Shown: piece after piece, positions 37,209 through 46,396 of the stretch
Layout: every line of letters begins with the position of its first letter
Position numbering within the stretch: the stretch's first letter is position 1
Assembly (NCBI RefSeq): GCF_900292015.1
Contig: NZ_LR130759.1
Location: 1,426,001-1,490,000 of the forward strand
Reading direction: 5' to 3'
Length of the DNA stretch: 64,000 bases
DNA from: Mycobacterium basiliense
GTDB lineage: Bacteria; Actinomycetota; Actinomycetes; Mycobacteriales; Mycobacteriaceae
Made by a program: the position numbers and the translations under genes
The notes under the pieces: model-generated
What the model was told of the DNA's origin: nothing
Seen by the model: only the letters and a program-made list of their open reading frames with translations
The model's database searches: none

Positions 37209-37548
37209 GTGGATCCTGAACCAGCGGCGATCGCCCAGGATTTCATTTGGGCCTTCTCGGCTGCCGACTTTCCCGCGATGCGCAGGCTGTTGGCTGCAGA
37301 CCTGGTTGCGCATGTCACCAACGCTGAGGGTGGGACGGACGAAATCAACGAGGACGAATACCTGCGCCGAATCGAGGCGATTGGTCGACACCAATCAGGT
37401 CTTGGTGATGGTTGACGTTCGCGCTCGCAAGGGCGATGGCACCCTGCACAACTACGCGGCGCACCTATTGCGGGTGGTGGCCGGACAGATCACGGTATGC
37501 CACATGGTTGACGCGAAACCCAATGAAAGCGCTTGGTTTTGGTCCTAG
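37209..37548 (+). pseudogene. frameshifted second SnoaL-like gene
   Basis: From GTG 37209: VDPEPAAIAQDFIWAFSAAD, then MRRLLAADLVAHVTNAEGGT and EDEYLRRIEAI to about 37380. The sense then moves to another frame reading VDTNQVLVMVDVRARKGDGT and YAAHLLRVVAGQITVCHMVD, ending AWFWS at 37548. Joined, these make a normal SnoaL fold of about 110 residues. A single-base indel near 37380 explains the break; a sequencing error cannot be excluded. Confidence 0.65.
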
Positions 37549-37579
37549 CCGACCACCTGCGTTCTGCCCAGTCTGCGGA

Positions 37580-38959
37580 TCAGCCGAGCCGGCGCATCAA
37601 CTCGGTAGCAGCAGATCGACCGCTGAGCAGCGCGCCGTGTACGGTGCCTGGGTTGTCCACAGCCACGGCTTCGCCGGCCAGATAGAGCCGGTCACCGATC
37701 GGCTCTTGCAGCCGACGACGATCATCGAGACCGGAACCCGTCGCATGGAACGAATACGAGCCAAGGGCATAAGGATCGATCGTCCATCTCGATGACCGGA
37801 CCTCAACGGGTGCGATGTCGTCGCCGAACAGCTGCCTGGCGACCGGCAGCGCGCTGGCCATCAACTCGGCGGGGGAGCCGGACTCCACGGACCGACCACG
37901 GTGACCGGAATTGAAAGCCAACACGATCGGCCCGGCCGCGGCCGGCAAGGTCAACCATTGCGCCCACAATGTGTCGGAGCCCAGGTATTGATAGAACGCG
38001 TTCTCCACATCCCAGGTACGTCGCGGGAAGCGGAAGTAGCTCTTGGACAAGGCGCCGAATCCCAACGCGGTCACGGCTTGTCTGTGGCCATCGGGCAGGG
38101 GTGGATCGAAGGTGATCGAGCCGGCCTTGAGGACCCCAAGAGGCACCGTGACAATGGCGGCTGGTCCTTCAAACGACTGGTCGCCGGCCCGTACCAGCAC
38201 CGAGTTGTCTTTTCGTACCACGGTATTGACCGCGGCGTTGAGGACGATCGAGAGCCCGTCGGCAAGTGACCGTGGCAGGGCGTCGTAGCCGGTGGTGACA
38301 ACGACCTGTGGTCCATCCGAATAGTTGCCCCGATCGAAGGTGGTAGCGGAAAGCTGATCCGAATCTGCGGCGTACTCGTCTTCAATCACGGTGTTGACGT
38401 AGTAAGCCAACTCGGCGCGTTCCGCTTCGGAGAGTTCTTCGCGCGTCGCCGCGGCATCGATTGCCGCTCCCAGACTCCCGCCGTCGACCTCACCGCGAGC
38501 TTCGGCCACCAGCTGCCGCCAGGTGCTCTCGTCATAGGTGATCGGCTGCAGGCGAGGATCAATGGCAAGCTTTGCCGGTGAGTCATAGTCGGTGCTGGCC
38601 AGCTGCGCGGCCGCCTTGTGGGCCAAATCGACCAGGGGATTGTCGGTAGTGCCGTGAATCCAGGAGGCGCCCATTTCTACCGGTACACCCCAGTCCCGGT
38701 TCGTGTGAACCCGGCCGCCGATCCGAGCCCGGGCCTCAATGACCCGCACCGGCCATCCTGCGTCGACCAGGCCACGGGCGGCTGCCAGTCCGGCCATTCC
38801 GGCGCCGATGATCAGGACCGACTTTGTGTCGGACGACGGAGCGTTGCTGCTTCGCGCCGATCGCGGACCCGATGCACAACCGGCCGCCAGCCCAGCGCCG
38901 ACGGTGCAGCTCAGGCCGGCTGTTGCCGCGAAGAACTTCCTACGGGATAGCCCGGACAC
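37580..38959 (-). CDS. Tat-exported flavin monoamine/polyamine oxidase, lipoprotein
   Basis: 459 residues. N-terminal twin-arginine signal with SRRKFF (about 5-10), a hydrophobic stretch and lipobox AAGC (Cys28), so it should be folded in the cytoplasm, exported and lipid-anchored. FAD dinucleotide loop VLIIGAGMAGLAAARGLVDA and the second flavin segment RIGGRVHTNRDWGVPVEMGA with SWIHGT; a C-terminal FAD block ends YLAGEAVAVDNPGTVHGALL. Likely oxidises an amine. The GTG at 38959 opens directly on the Tat signal. Divergent from the hydrolase gene at 39098. Confidence 0.88.
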   Translation of the reverse strand: MSGLSRRKFFAATAGLSCTVGAGLAAGCASGPRSARSSNAPSSDTKSVLIIGAGMAGLAAARGLVDAGWPVRVIEARARIGGRVHTNRDWGVPVEMGASWIHGTTDNPLVDLAHKAAAQLASTDYDSPAKLAIDPRLQPITYDESTWRQLVAEARGEVDGGSLGAAIDAAATREELSEAERAELAYYVNTVIEDEYAADSDQLSATTFDRGNYSDGPQVVVTTGYDALPRSLADGLSIVLNAAVNTVVRKDNSVLVRAGDQSFEGPAAIVTVPLGVLKAGSITFDPPLPDGHRQAVTALGFGALSKSYFRFPRRTWDVENAFYQYLGSDTLWAQWLTLPAAAGPIVLAFNSGHRGRSVESGSPAELMASALPVARQLFGDDIAPVEVRSSRWTIDPYALGSYSFHATGSGLDDRRRLQEPIGDRLYLAGEAVAVDNPGTVHGALLSGRSAATELMRRLG

Positions 38960-39097
38960 GCGCTAAGGGTCTCATGCCGTGCCAGGCGTCGTTACCCGAT
39001 TGTGTTCGGCGAAATGCGACCGGAGCGCCTTTACGGTCGGGTAAACTCGCGTCCATCCAGAGGGCGGCAATGGAGCCGCGTTGAAGGGGGAGCGGCG

Positions 39098-40069
39098 ATG
39101 AGTGCTCGGAAGGCCACCCGTGGCAATGCGGCTGGCGAATTGCCGGACGCGCTTCCGCCGAGTCAGACCCTGACTGTTCGGGCATCCGACGGTACTCCAC
39201 TGCACACCCAGGTCTTCGGGCCCGCCGATGGCTACCCGATCGTGCTGACGCACGGCTTTGTCTGCTCAATCCGGGCGTGGGCATACCAGATTGCTGATCT
39301 GGCCACCGATTACCGAGTGATCGCTTTCGACCATCGCGGACATGGGCAGAGCGGTATCCCGCGCCGCGACTGCTACACCCTCAAACACCTTGCATCCGAC
39401 CTGGATTCGGTGTTGGACGCTACGTTGGCCTCGCATGAACGCGCATTGATCGCCGGACATTCGATGGGTGGCATCACCATTTCGGCTTGGTCGGAACGTT
39501 ACCGCCACAAGGTGTCTCGGCGCGCCGACGCGGTCGCGTTGATCAACACCACCACCGGAGACCTGCTGCGTAAAGTCAAATTGTTGCCGGTACCGCGGGA
39601 ACTCTCGGCGGCCCGGGTGCTGGCCGGCCGCGGCTTGGTCAACGCGTTCGGCGGATTCCCGCTTCCCGGAGTAGCCCGGATCCCCAGTCAATACGTTATT
39701 GCGATGATGGCCGTCGGCGCCGATGCCGACCCGAGTGCGGCGCGGTTGGTCTACGAGCTCTTTGCTCGCACGTCATCAGCCGGACGTGGGGGATGTGCGC
39801 GGATGCTGGTCGAAGAACTAGGGCGTCGCCACCTCAAATTGGACGGTCTGACGGTGCCAACCTTGGTTATCGGCAGCGAACGTGATCGGCTGACGCCGAT
39901 CAGTCAGTCCCGCAAGATCGCCGGTAGCGCGCCCAATATCGTCGATCTCGTTGAGCTGCCCGGCGGCCACTGCTCGATGTTGGAACAGCATCAACAGGTC
40001 AACCGGCACCTGCGTGCGCTCGCCGAATCGGTCACCCGGCCTGCCGAGGTCCGGCGGATCAGTTCATAG
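39098..40069 (+). CDS. hpx: alpha/beta hydrolase (Rv3171c / non-haem haloperoxidase-like)
   Basis: 323 residues. Oxyanion HG motif [14 protein letters not shown] (about 51-64), DHRGHGQSG, nucleophile elbow AGHSMGG with Ser122, acid Asp in [12 protein letters not shown] and His in [10 protein letters not shown]-terminal half-lid is present. Annotated as peroxidase-like in H37Rv, but the residues fit a general esterase/lipase. ATG 39098 has AAGGGGG upstream; the ORF upstream of it is non-conserved. It converges on the amine oxidase gene with a 6-base overlap, the Rv3171c-Rv3170 arrangement. Confidence 0.88.
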   Translation: MSARKATRGNAAGELPDALPPSQTLTVRASDGTPLHTQVFGPADGYPIVLTHGFVCSIRAWAYQIADLATDYRVIAFDHRGHGQSGIPRRDCYTLKHLASDLDSVLDATLASHERALIAGHSMGGITISAWSERYRHKVSRRADAVALINTTTGDLLRKVKLLPVPRELSAARVLAGRGLVNAFGGFPLPGVARIPSQYVIAMMAVGADADPSAARLVYELFARTSSAGRGGCARMLVEELGRRHLKLDGLTVPTLVIGSERDRLTPISQSRKIAGSAPNIVDLVELPGGHCSMLEQHQQVNRHLRALAESVTRPAEVRRISS

Positions 40070-41410
40070 TAGAGCGGAGACTTCGGCGGCCGCGCGTTGG
40101 CCGGATCTGACGGCACCGTCTAGATACCCCGTCCATTCGTCGGCGGTCTCGGTGCCGGCCCAGTGAATCGGGCCAACGGGCTTGCGCAGCAGCGGCCCGT
40201 ATCGGGTCCAAGACCCCGGGGGTACCGCGGCAGTGGGTCCGCCAGGAGCGAATTGGTCAGTGCCCCAGCGATAATCGATGTAGTCGACCGGTTCGAGCGC
40301 TTCGTCTCCGAAAAGCGAGGCAAAGCAGTGCAACGCCTCGTGACGTCGGCGCTCGGGAGGTAGCGAGTCGAATGCGCGAGCATCTGCGAAACCCATCAGG
40401 ACGCCCGGCCCATCATCGTTTGGGCTGACATCGAAGGTGATGAATACCGGGCCCCGGTCCGACAGCGTCTGCCCGGAGAACCCGTTGGCCCGCCAGAACG
40501 GCGTCTTGTATGCCGCGTAGGCCTTGCTCAACCGGCCCTGCGGCCAGTGCTGGGCGAGTTCCTGGTATTCCGGCGGCAGCGGAGGATTGAACTCGATGGC
40601 CACCCGATGAGCGGGCGGGATTGCCACGATGACGAACCCGGCCTCTGCCGCGCCCTGATCGGAGGTGACCGTCACGCCGGCCCCGTGTCTTTCGATGCGG
40701 CGAACCGGCGCGTCGAGTACCACGCGGGCACCGAGTTCGGCTGCGGCCAGCTCAGCGATTTGCTGGGTGCCGCCGGCAAATCTGTTTTGCTGCGCACCGT
40801 TGTCGACGTCGAGCAGCCGGTCCAGCCCGCCGGCCGCACGCACATAGCGGGCGGCGTGCAGCATGGACACACCATCGGGTTCGCAACCCCAGGTCACCCG
40901 GGACATGATGGCCATCAGATTGTGTGAGGAGGCCGAGGCCCGTACCGATCGCAACCACTCCTGCAGCGACACCCCGTCGAGGTCGCGCGCCCGCTGCGCA
41001 TCCCAGGGCGCCGCGATCGGAACGCTTCGCGCCAGCCTCTCGAATTGCCAGCGCAGCCGTGCGATGTCAAGCAGCCCGGCCAACGAAAGCCTGGGGATGG
41101 TGCCGCTGTACGGACGGGCCCCGCCCCGCCAGAGGATCACGTTCTTGCCGTCGTGGTAGGTGGGGATGGTCGGAACTTGCAGTTCGGCGGCCAGGGCCAG
41201 GACCGCGTCTTGCGTGGGGCCTACGAACGTGCCGCCCATGTCCGCTGGTAGCCCGGCAACACTACCGGTGAGGGAGCGGCCACCCACGCGGTCGCGGCCC
41301 TCGAGTACCAGCACGTCATGGCCCTGTTGCGTCAGGTCGCGGGCTGCGGCCAGCCCGGCGAAGCCGGCGCCCACTATCACCACGTCGACAATCCACGGTG
41401 GGTTTGTCAC
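40064..41410 (-). CDS. aofH: flavin-containing amine oxidase AofH
   Basis: 448 residues. FAD loop [20 protein letters not shown], second FAD segment [14 protein letters not shown], a FAD-proximal region with [10 protein letters not shown], and C-terminal block [20 protein letters not shown] with SGQRAA. It matches monoamine/putrescine oxidases. No export signal is seen, unlike the oxidase at 37580. GTG 41410 opens [10 protein letters not shown]. It overlaps the convergent hydrolase gene by 6 bases and is 102 bases from the divergent F420-type gene start. In H37Rv the next gene would be Rv3169; here a 5-kb block intervenes. Confidence 0.9.
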   Translation of the reverse strand: MTNPPWIVDVVIVGAGFAGLAAARDLTQQGHDVLVLEGRDRVGGRSLTGSVAGLPADMGGTFVGPTQDAVLALAAELQVPTIPTYHDGKNVILWRGGARPYSGTIPRLSLAGLLDIARLRWQFERLARSVPIAAPWDAQRARDLDGVSLQEWLRSVRASASSHNLMAIMSRVTWGCEPDGVSMLHAARYVRAAGGLDRLLDVDNGAQQNRFAGGTQQIAELAAAELGARVVLDAPVRRIERHGAGVTVTSDQGAAEAGFVIVAIPPAHRVAIEFNPPLPPEYQELAQHWPQGRLSKAYAAYKTPFWRANGFSGQTLSDRGPVFITFDVSPNDDGPGVLMGFADARAFDSLPPERRRHEALHCFASLFGDEALEPVDYIDYRWGTDQFAPGGPTAAVPPGSWTRYGPLLRKPVGPIHWAGTETADEWTGYLDGAVRSGQRAAAEVSALL

Positions 41411-41512
41411 GCCCTATAGTGAACCATTTTCAACGTTTTGTAGGCTAAATTTTGGTTGCCCGAATTCCAGTCAGGCGTTGGCACCGCACGCATCGTCGTC
41501 AGGCAGGCGCGA

Positions 41513-42520
41513 TTGAGAGTATTCACCCCCCTTTATGGGCTGGCGGACGCGGCCCAGCGCGCACGCGAGCTGCGTGACGCGGGCGCCGGCGGGGTCGCCA
41601 CCTTCGAGGGGCCGCACGACGTATTTGCTCCATTGACGGTGGCCGCCGCAGTGGGCGGTTTGGATCTGATGACCAATGTGGCGATCGCTTTTCCGCGAAA
41701 TCCGATACACCTGGCCCATCAGGCCAACGACCACCAGCTGCTCAGCGGCGGGCGATTCTTCCTGGGCCTAGGGACCCAAATACGCGCGCAGATCGAGAAG
41801 CGGTTCGGAGCCCAGTTCGACAATCCGGTGGGTCGGATGACGGAGTTGATCGCCGCGTTGCGCGCGATTTTCGAGGCGTGGAATTCCGGTACCCGCTTAG
41901 ATTTTCGCGGTGACTACTACCGGCACACCCTGATGACACCGACCTTCAGTCCCGGGCCCAACCCCTACGGTCCACCCCCGATCTACGTTGGTGCCCTGGG
42001 GCCCAAACTGACTCGGGCCACCGCCCAGCATGCCGACGGTCTGTTGGTGATGCCGTTCGGCACGAAGCGATTTCTGCACAACAGCACGCTGCCCGCCGTG
42101 CGTGACGGCCTGCAGGCCAGCGGGCGGCGACAGGACGAGTTCACGATCATTCCCGAGATCATCGTCTCGGCCGGGGACACCGACGCCGACCGGGAAAAAG
42201 CTGCCGTGGGTACCCGACGACTGCTGGCGTTCTACGGCTCTACCCCGGCCTACCGTCCGGTCCTGGCCGCACACGGTTGGGAGGACATGCAGCCCGAGCT
42301 CAACGCGATGTCCAAGCAAGGGCGCTGGCAGGAGATGGGCGCTCTCATCACCGACGAGATGCTGCACACTATCGCCGCCTGCGGCACCCCCGCGGACGTC
42401 GCGGCGCACATTCGCGATCGCGTCGACGGTATCGCTGACACAGTCTGCCTGTACCAGGCGGCGCCCCTCGCTCTTTCCGCACTTACCGCGATCATCGATG
42501 GACTACAGCCGAAAGCTTAG
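41513..42520 (+). CDS. F420-dependent LLM-class oxidoreductase
   Basis: 335 residues, luciferase-like TIM barrel. LRVFTPLYGLADAAQRAREL and the GGVATFEGPHDVFAPLTVAA block, then IAFPRNPIHLAHQANDHQLL and LGLGTQIRAQIEKRFG, are typical of the TIGR03617 F420-type group. The C-terminal FYGSTPAYRPVLAAHGWE and CGTPADVAAHI are conserved. The TTG at 41513 begins at the usual family N-terminus; a TTG at 41456 would add 19 residues with no support. It would use reduced F420, with substrate unknown. It is at the left edge of the inserted block and converges on the nitroreductase gene. Confidence 0.8.
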   Translation: MRVFTPLYGLADAAQRARELRDAGAGGVATFEGPHDVFAPLTVAAAVGGLDLMTNVAIAFPRNPIHLAHQANDHQLLSGGRFFLGLGTQIRAQIEKRFGAQFDNPVGRMTELIAALRAIFEAWNSGTRLDFRGDYYRHTLMTPTFSPGPNPYGPPPIYVGALGPKLTRATAQHADGLLVMPFGTKRFLHNSTLPAVRDGLQASGRRQDEFTIIPEIIVSAGDTDADREKAAVGTRRLLAFYGSTPAYRPVLAAHGWEDMQPELNAMSKQGRWQEMGALITDEMLHTIAACGTPADVAAHIRDRVDGIADTVCLYQAAPLALSALTAIIDGLQPKA

Positions 42521-42594
42521 GCACTCAATCGGATTGGCACTGGTTCGGCCATGGCGGAGACGCCGGCGAAGGGGTTCAACGCGCCTTTGGTCGC

Positions 42595-43650
42595 TCAACC
42601 GGGGACATAGCAATAGTCCTGGCGTGCTGGCCGCACGGTGCGAACCGATGGTGGTCGCGCGCGACCTACCCGGAACAGCATCATCGGCAGCCGCCCCGGC
42701 GCCAACTGCGCCCAGCCTTCGGTGAGCTTCGCACGAGCGCTGGGCGACACCCATTCGCAATCTGGCAGAGCAAGCACGGCCGATCCCGCCAGCGGTTGCA
42801 GCGACATGCCGAGCACGGTCATGCGTAGCCAGATGCGCTCGAAGGCGGCACCGGCGGCAATCGGACCGGCTTCGGGGTCAAGCGATGTCGTCAAAACGCC
42901 GACGTGGGGAGCCAGCCGGCAGGGTAGATAGCCCGCGCGCAGACCCAGTAAATGGTGGATTCCCATGGCCCGTAGCGGACCGCTGACCTTCCAATGCCGA
43001 AGTGAACGAAACATCGGCCGCATCCAAGGCTCGATTTCGAGAGAGCCGGGCGGCAAACCATCATTGGCGCTGGTCTTCCAATCCAGGTCGAAGCGCACCG
43101 CAGAGAACAGCTCGTCGTGCAGCTCACGTAACCGGAACCGATCGGTTTCGGCGATTCGCACCAGCCGCAGGATCTGCTGCCGTTTCTCGGGCGAGTCGAA
43201 CCAATGCAGATGGACTCCTTCGACTTCGTCTACTTCTGCCGCGAGAGCGGATAATTCGCTGCGCGATAGACCGGGTCCACGGAAAAATACTCGTCGGTTG
43301 GTGTGGCGTTGCCCAAGAGCGACCTCCAGAGGATCCGGCGTCGTCGAAGAAGTGCGTTGGAACACAAGCTCTGCGATCAGCTTCGACCTCTTTTCATCGG
43401 GAAACCACGTCACTTCCGAGTCGAAACCCAGACCGATCGCACGTACCCTCATGTTTTCTACCGCCGCGCCCACGGCAACTAGTCCAAGGATTCGGCGGTG
43501 TTTCGGTCCGGAAGTAAACGTTTCGTCCCCCCAGAGCCGCACCCCACTGTGGACGTGTTGGAGCCGAAATATCCGCTTGTTGTCCGCCGAAGGCGCCAAC
43601 ATCGCCGCGTCCAGCAGCGACATGAACTCGTGCGAATTCAGCTCTGTCAT
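42595..43650 (-). CDS. Acg-like nitroreductase (C-terminal half of the Rv1355c architecture)
   Basis: 351 residues. MTELNSHEFMSLLDAAMLAP with SADNKRIFRLQHV is the nitroreductase FMN-site start. HRRILGLVAVGAAVENMRVR and RHTNRRVFF follow the Acg/Rv3131 pattern, and the C-terminal part has ERIWLRMTVLGMSLQPLAGS, a second FMN-site region. Length agrees with Acg-type proteins (about 330-350). Its ATG overlaps the stop of the ThiF-like gene (ATGA, 43647-43650), so the two are translationally coupled; Rv1355c in H37Rv carries the same two domains in one chain. It may oxidise or reduce the product of the E1-like step. Confidence 0.8.
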   Translation of the reverse strand: MTELNSHEFMSLLDAAMLAPSADNKRIFRLQHVHSGVRLWGDETFTSGPKHRRILGLVAVGAAVENMRVRAIGLGFDSEVTWFPDEKRSKLIAELVFQRTSSTTPDPLEVALGQRHTNRRVFFRGPGLSRSELSALAAEVDEVEGVHLHWFDSPEKRQQILRLVRIAETDRFRLRELHDELFSAVRFDLDWKTSANDGLPPGSLEIEPWMRPMFRSLRHWKVSGPLRAMGIHHLLGLRAGYLPCRLAPHVGVLTTSLDPEAGPIAAGAAFERIWLRMTVLGMSLQPLAGSAVLALPDCEWVSPSARAKLTEGWAQLAPGRLPMMLFRVGRARPPSVRTVRPARQDYCYVPG

Positions 43651-44576
43651 GTGTGGTGTCGCCCGCCGCTTGTTTGCTGGCTCACCACGGTGAGCAACCG
43701 GCGACGTTTCCACCTCTGTAGTGGATGGCGATTGCCTCCCCAGAGGTGCTTTCGCACGTATATGCCGCGATAGGCATCGAACTGGTGTGCATAGGGTGCC
43801 GGGTAAATGCGTCCACGGCCCAGCAGGATTTTCAGGACCTCGGCCGCAACCGCGCCCGACGCCAGGTGACAAGCGAAGCCCGCTGACGGGGCCGTCTGTT
43901 TCTCGACATTGACGTAGGACATATCCATGTAGGGTCGGTGTGTGGAAGCCGGCGCCGCGCCCGCCACGAATGCCGCAAATTTCTCCGCGGCAGTCATCTG
44001 GTCGGTCAGATCGTAATATCGATCGAACGTCATGCCCTTAGGGTCGAATACGAACCACCCGGTGCTGAAACCAAACGGGCCCGCCCCCAACGCGTAGATC
44101 CCGTTTTGCTGCGCTTTGCCATACAGTAGGCGGCGCAGGTCGATTTCGAAGGCGTCGATGGCGTCGACGAAAACATCTGCCCCGGCGAGAAAGCCGGCCG
44201 CGTTGTCGGGACCGATCGGTTCGCAAAACATGCGAATTTCGGCCTCGGGGTTGATATCGAGGACAACATCACGCATGACCTCGGCTTTGAAACGGCCTTC
44301 TGCCGATCGGGTAGCGCCATACTGCCGGTTGGTGTTACAGGGTTCAAACACATCTGGATCGGCAATGGTGAATTTCCCGATACCCAGTCTGGCAAGTGCA
44401 ACCAAATCGATTCCGCCAACTCCTCCGAGGCCGGCGATCGCCACGCGGCTGCCGCGCAGGCGCTGTTGCTCGCTTGGATTGATCAATCCGAGATTTCGGG
44501 AAAACGCTTCCTCATAAGACCATTGGCCAGCCGGCTGGAGTTCTTGGCCGGTGGAAGAGACTGTGTCACTAGACAT
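43647..44576 (-). CDS. E1-like (ThiF/MoeB family) adenylyltransferase
   Basis: 309 residues. ATP-binding loop VAIAGLGGVGG (about 45-55), ADPDVFEPCNTNRQYGATR (about 72-90) with the Asp and Arg of the adenylation site, DVFVDAIDAFEIDLRR, and a downstream Cys in GFACHLASGAVAAEVLKILL. No CxxC zinc pairs are seen, which separates it from MoeB/ThiF. It is the N-terminal half of the Rv1355c (MoeY) architecture. It probably adenylates a carboxylate, perhaps of a small molecule from the neighbouring acyltransferase-like gene. ATG 44576 is chosen for the AAAGGA a few bases upstream; a TTG at 44681 is less likely. Confidence 0.85.
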   Translation of the reverse strand: MSSDTVSSTGQELQPAGQWSYEEAFSRNLGLINPSEQQRLRGSRVAIAGLGGVGGIDLVALARLGIGKFTIADPDVFEPCNTNRQYGATRSAEGRFKAEVMRDVVLDINPEAEIRMFCEPIGPDNAAGFLAGADVFVDAIDAFEIDLRRLLYGKAQQNGIYALGAGPFGFSTGWFVFDPKGMTFDRYYDLTDQMTAAEKFAAFVAGAAPASTHRPYMDMSYVNVEKQTAPSAGFACHLASGAVAAEVLKILLGRGRIYPAPYAHQFDAYRGIYVRKHLWGGNRHPLQRWKRRRLLTVVSQQTSGGRHHT

Positions 44577-44677
44577 AAAGCCGATCCTTTCGTTGGCCTT
44601 CGGGCGGATTCCCCACGGAACTAGGCGATGTCGGCAGTCGCGCACCGGTCTCGGCTGGGCCGATGACCACCACGATG

Positions 44678-45430
44678 TCAAAGATCACAGGCCACCCCAT
44701 TGCTGCAGCTGCTATGGAATTGCGCCGACTGTGCTGCCAGGATTCGCATTTCCTGCCGCGACTTGTTCAGCTGGCTGGCTTCGCTGACAGCGGCTAGGGT
44801 CTGGCGATCCCACCACAGCATTTTCGTGCGATGTTGCTCGTTGGGGTAGAAAGCCGCCGGAATATCCTCAGCCACAACGCCACCCGAAGAACGCCAACGG
44901 TCCAATACGTGAGCACCGGCGGTGGCTAGCATGAACCGAACACCCAGTAACGCCAGCGTCGGCAGTGCGGTTCGGGCCAGGGTTCTGGCAAGTCGGTGGG
45001 GATGATCGGTGTCGACCACCCAAGCCGTCCTCGTTTCGACGATGCCAAGTGATAACCGGTCGGCGATCATTTTGCGAACCGCCCGCTGAGCGGGATGGCC
45101 GGCCCATTCGACGACTGCGTGCGCATCGTTGGCGCTGCGCAATGGCCCCTTCATCCGGACGCCCCCGACCACCTGTCCGTAGTTGTCGACGGCGGAATAG
45201 AAGATTGTGGTGTCGTGTCCGTCGCACATCTGGTCAAAGTCGAGCGCGTCTTGGACGCCGTACTTGCGGTAGCTGCGCAACGCCCCCGTCACGTACTGCC
45301 TCCATAATTCGGGTTCGCGTTCGGGTTGCGATAGCACGATCGTGTGGCCGCTGTCGTCATCCGGCCAGCTGTAGGTTCGGGGTAAGAAAAACGGACTCGC
45401 GTCCGGGGCTTCCGGCGCTGAACCGTTCAT
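44678..45430 (-). CDS. GNAT / N-acyl-amino-acid synthase-like protein
   Basis: 250 residues. The core RSYRKYGVQDALDFDQMCDG, then IFYSAVDNYGQVVGGVRMKG with AHAVVEWAGH and RLSLGIVETRTAWVV, has the strand-helix layout and Arg/Glu positions of GNAT-fold autoinducer or N-acyl amino acid synthases (FeeM-like). A C-terminal helix follows (PTLALLGVRFMLATAG). The donor would be an acyl-thioester. It begins 12 bases after the methyltransferase stops and precedes the E1-like gene by about 100 bases, all on one strand. The family assignment is from fold pattern only. Confidence 0.6.
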   Translation of the reverse strand: MNGSAPEAPDASPFFLPRTYSWPDDDSGHTIVLSQPEREPELWRQYVTGALRSYRKYGVQDALDFDQMCDGHDTTIFYSAVDNYGQVVGGVRMKGPLRSANDAHAVVEWAGHPAQRAVRKMIADRLSLGIVETRTAWVVDTDHPHRLARTLARTALPTLALLGVRFMLATAGAHVLDRWRSSGGVVAEDIPAAFYPNEQHRTKMLWWDRQTLAAVSEASQLNKSRQEMRILAAQSAQFHSSCSNGVACDL

Positions 45431-45442
45431 GACTCGTCGTGC

Positions 45443-46165
45443 CTATGCGGGAGCGTGGACGGGGGAACCGCCTACCTGAGCCGGGGTTCGCCGTCCGGAG
45501 ATCAGCAGCAGCGGCGAATCTGGGATCCGGCGGGCATCCTTATTGATCAGATCAAGCCCGTCGGCGATGGTGCGTGCGTCGTCCAGATCGATCGATCGAC
45601 CCGCGACCCACGTTCGAAACATCGCCAGAATCGGGCCGTGCAGTAGTCGCGGAGCACGGTATTGCGACACGAATGTGTAGGCGGTGTCAAAGGTCATGCT
45701 GCGATCAACCTCGACGATCAGCAACGGCCCTTCGGGTTTGAGTACCCGGAGACATTCGGCGAGGCCGGCTTCGCGCGAGGTCCAGTGTTTGATGGACCCG
45801 TAACTAATCACCCCGTCAAATCTGCAATCGCCGAATTGGAGCCGGGTCGCGTCACCCCGTTGAAACTGCACCCGCTCGCCATAGCCGCGCATGCGCTTGT
45901 TGGCACGCTGGATCTGCGGGATCGAAAGGTCAATGCCAATGATGTTGATGTCGGGTCGACGATCGGCCAGGTACTGCGTAAATTGGGCGCCTCCCGAGCC
46001 GACGTCGAGGACGTGAGCACCTGATGGCAGGGCTTTGAGAAAGTGCTCGTCGATCACGTAGCGGGTGTGCAGGACCGCGGGCGCCACGACGTTTTCGTAG
46101 AACCATCCATGCAGCCACGAGTAGGTCGAGGTGTCGTCTCTGAAGGGTGGGAAGGGCAGCGGCAT
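45443..46165 (-). CDS. class I SAM-dependent methyltransferase
   Basis: 240 residues. SAM motif I HVLDVGSGGAQFTQYLADRR, acidic loop IIGIDLSIPQIQRAN, motif II region CRFDGVISYGSIKHWTSREA and GPLLIVEVDRSM. It begins MPLPFPPFRDDTSTYSWLHG at ATG 46165, with AGGAG upstream by 7 bases; the longer frame to 46273 lacks support. First gene of the four-gene minus-strand operon. Target (carboxyl, amino or hydroxyl) unknown. Confidence 0.85.
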   Translation of the reverse strand: MPLPFPPFRDDTSTYSWLHGWFYENVVAPAVLHTRYVIDEHFLKALPSGAHVLDVGSGGAQFTQYLADRRPDINIIGIDLSIPQIQRANKRMRGYGERVQFQRGDATRLQFGDCRFDGVISYGSIKHWTSREAGLAECLRVLKPEGPLLIVEVDRSMTFDTAYTFVSQYRAPRLLHGPILAMFRTWVAGRSIDLDDARTIADGLDLINKDARRIPDSPLLLISGRRTPAQVGGSPVHAPA

Positions 46166-46396
46166 GGCAGTGCTCCTGTTGGTAACAAGGCGACGGAACG
46201 CCCAGTCGCCTACACTGGCAGGACGTGGCGATGCTCGATCCGGGCAGTACGACGATTGCGAATGCACCAACACAGCTTCAAGGGCAAATTCACTTGTCTG
46301 TGCTGCGCACGATTATGCACAGTGCACGGGGTGACCCGGGCGGCTGCTTGATGTGGCGTTATCGTCGCCGCTGATGCTGGCGGCTTGCGCGGCTCG

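Noticed and set aside
14754..39097. A prophage or integrative element bounded by the tRNA.
   Set aside because: No integrase, transposase, structural phage gene or duplicated tRNA end is visible; only the synteny change supports it.
43647..44681. N-terminally extended ThiF-like protein starting at TTG 44681.
   Set aside because: The extension is basic and low-complexity; ATG 44576 has AAAGGA upstream and begins a normal N-terminus.
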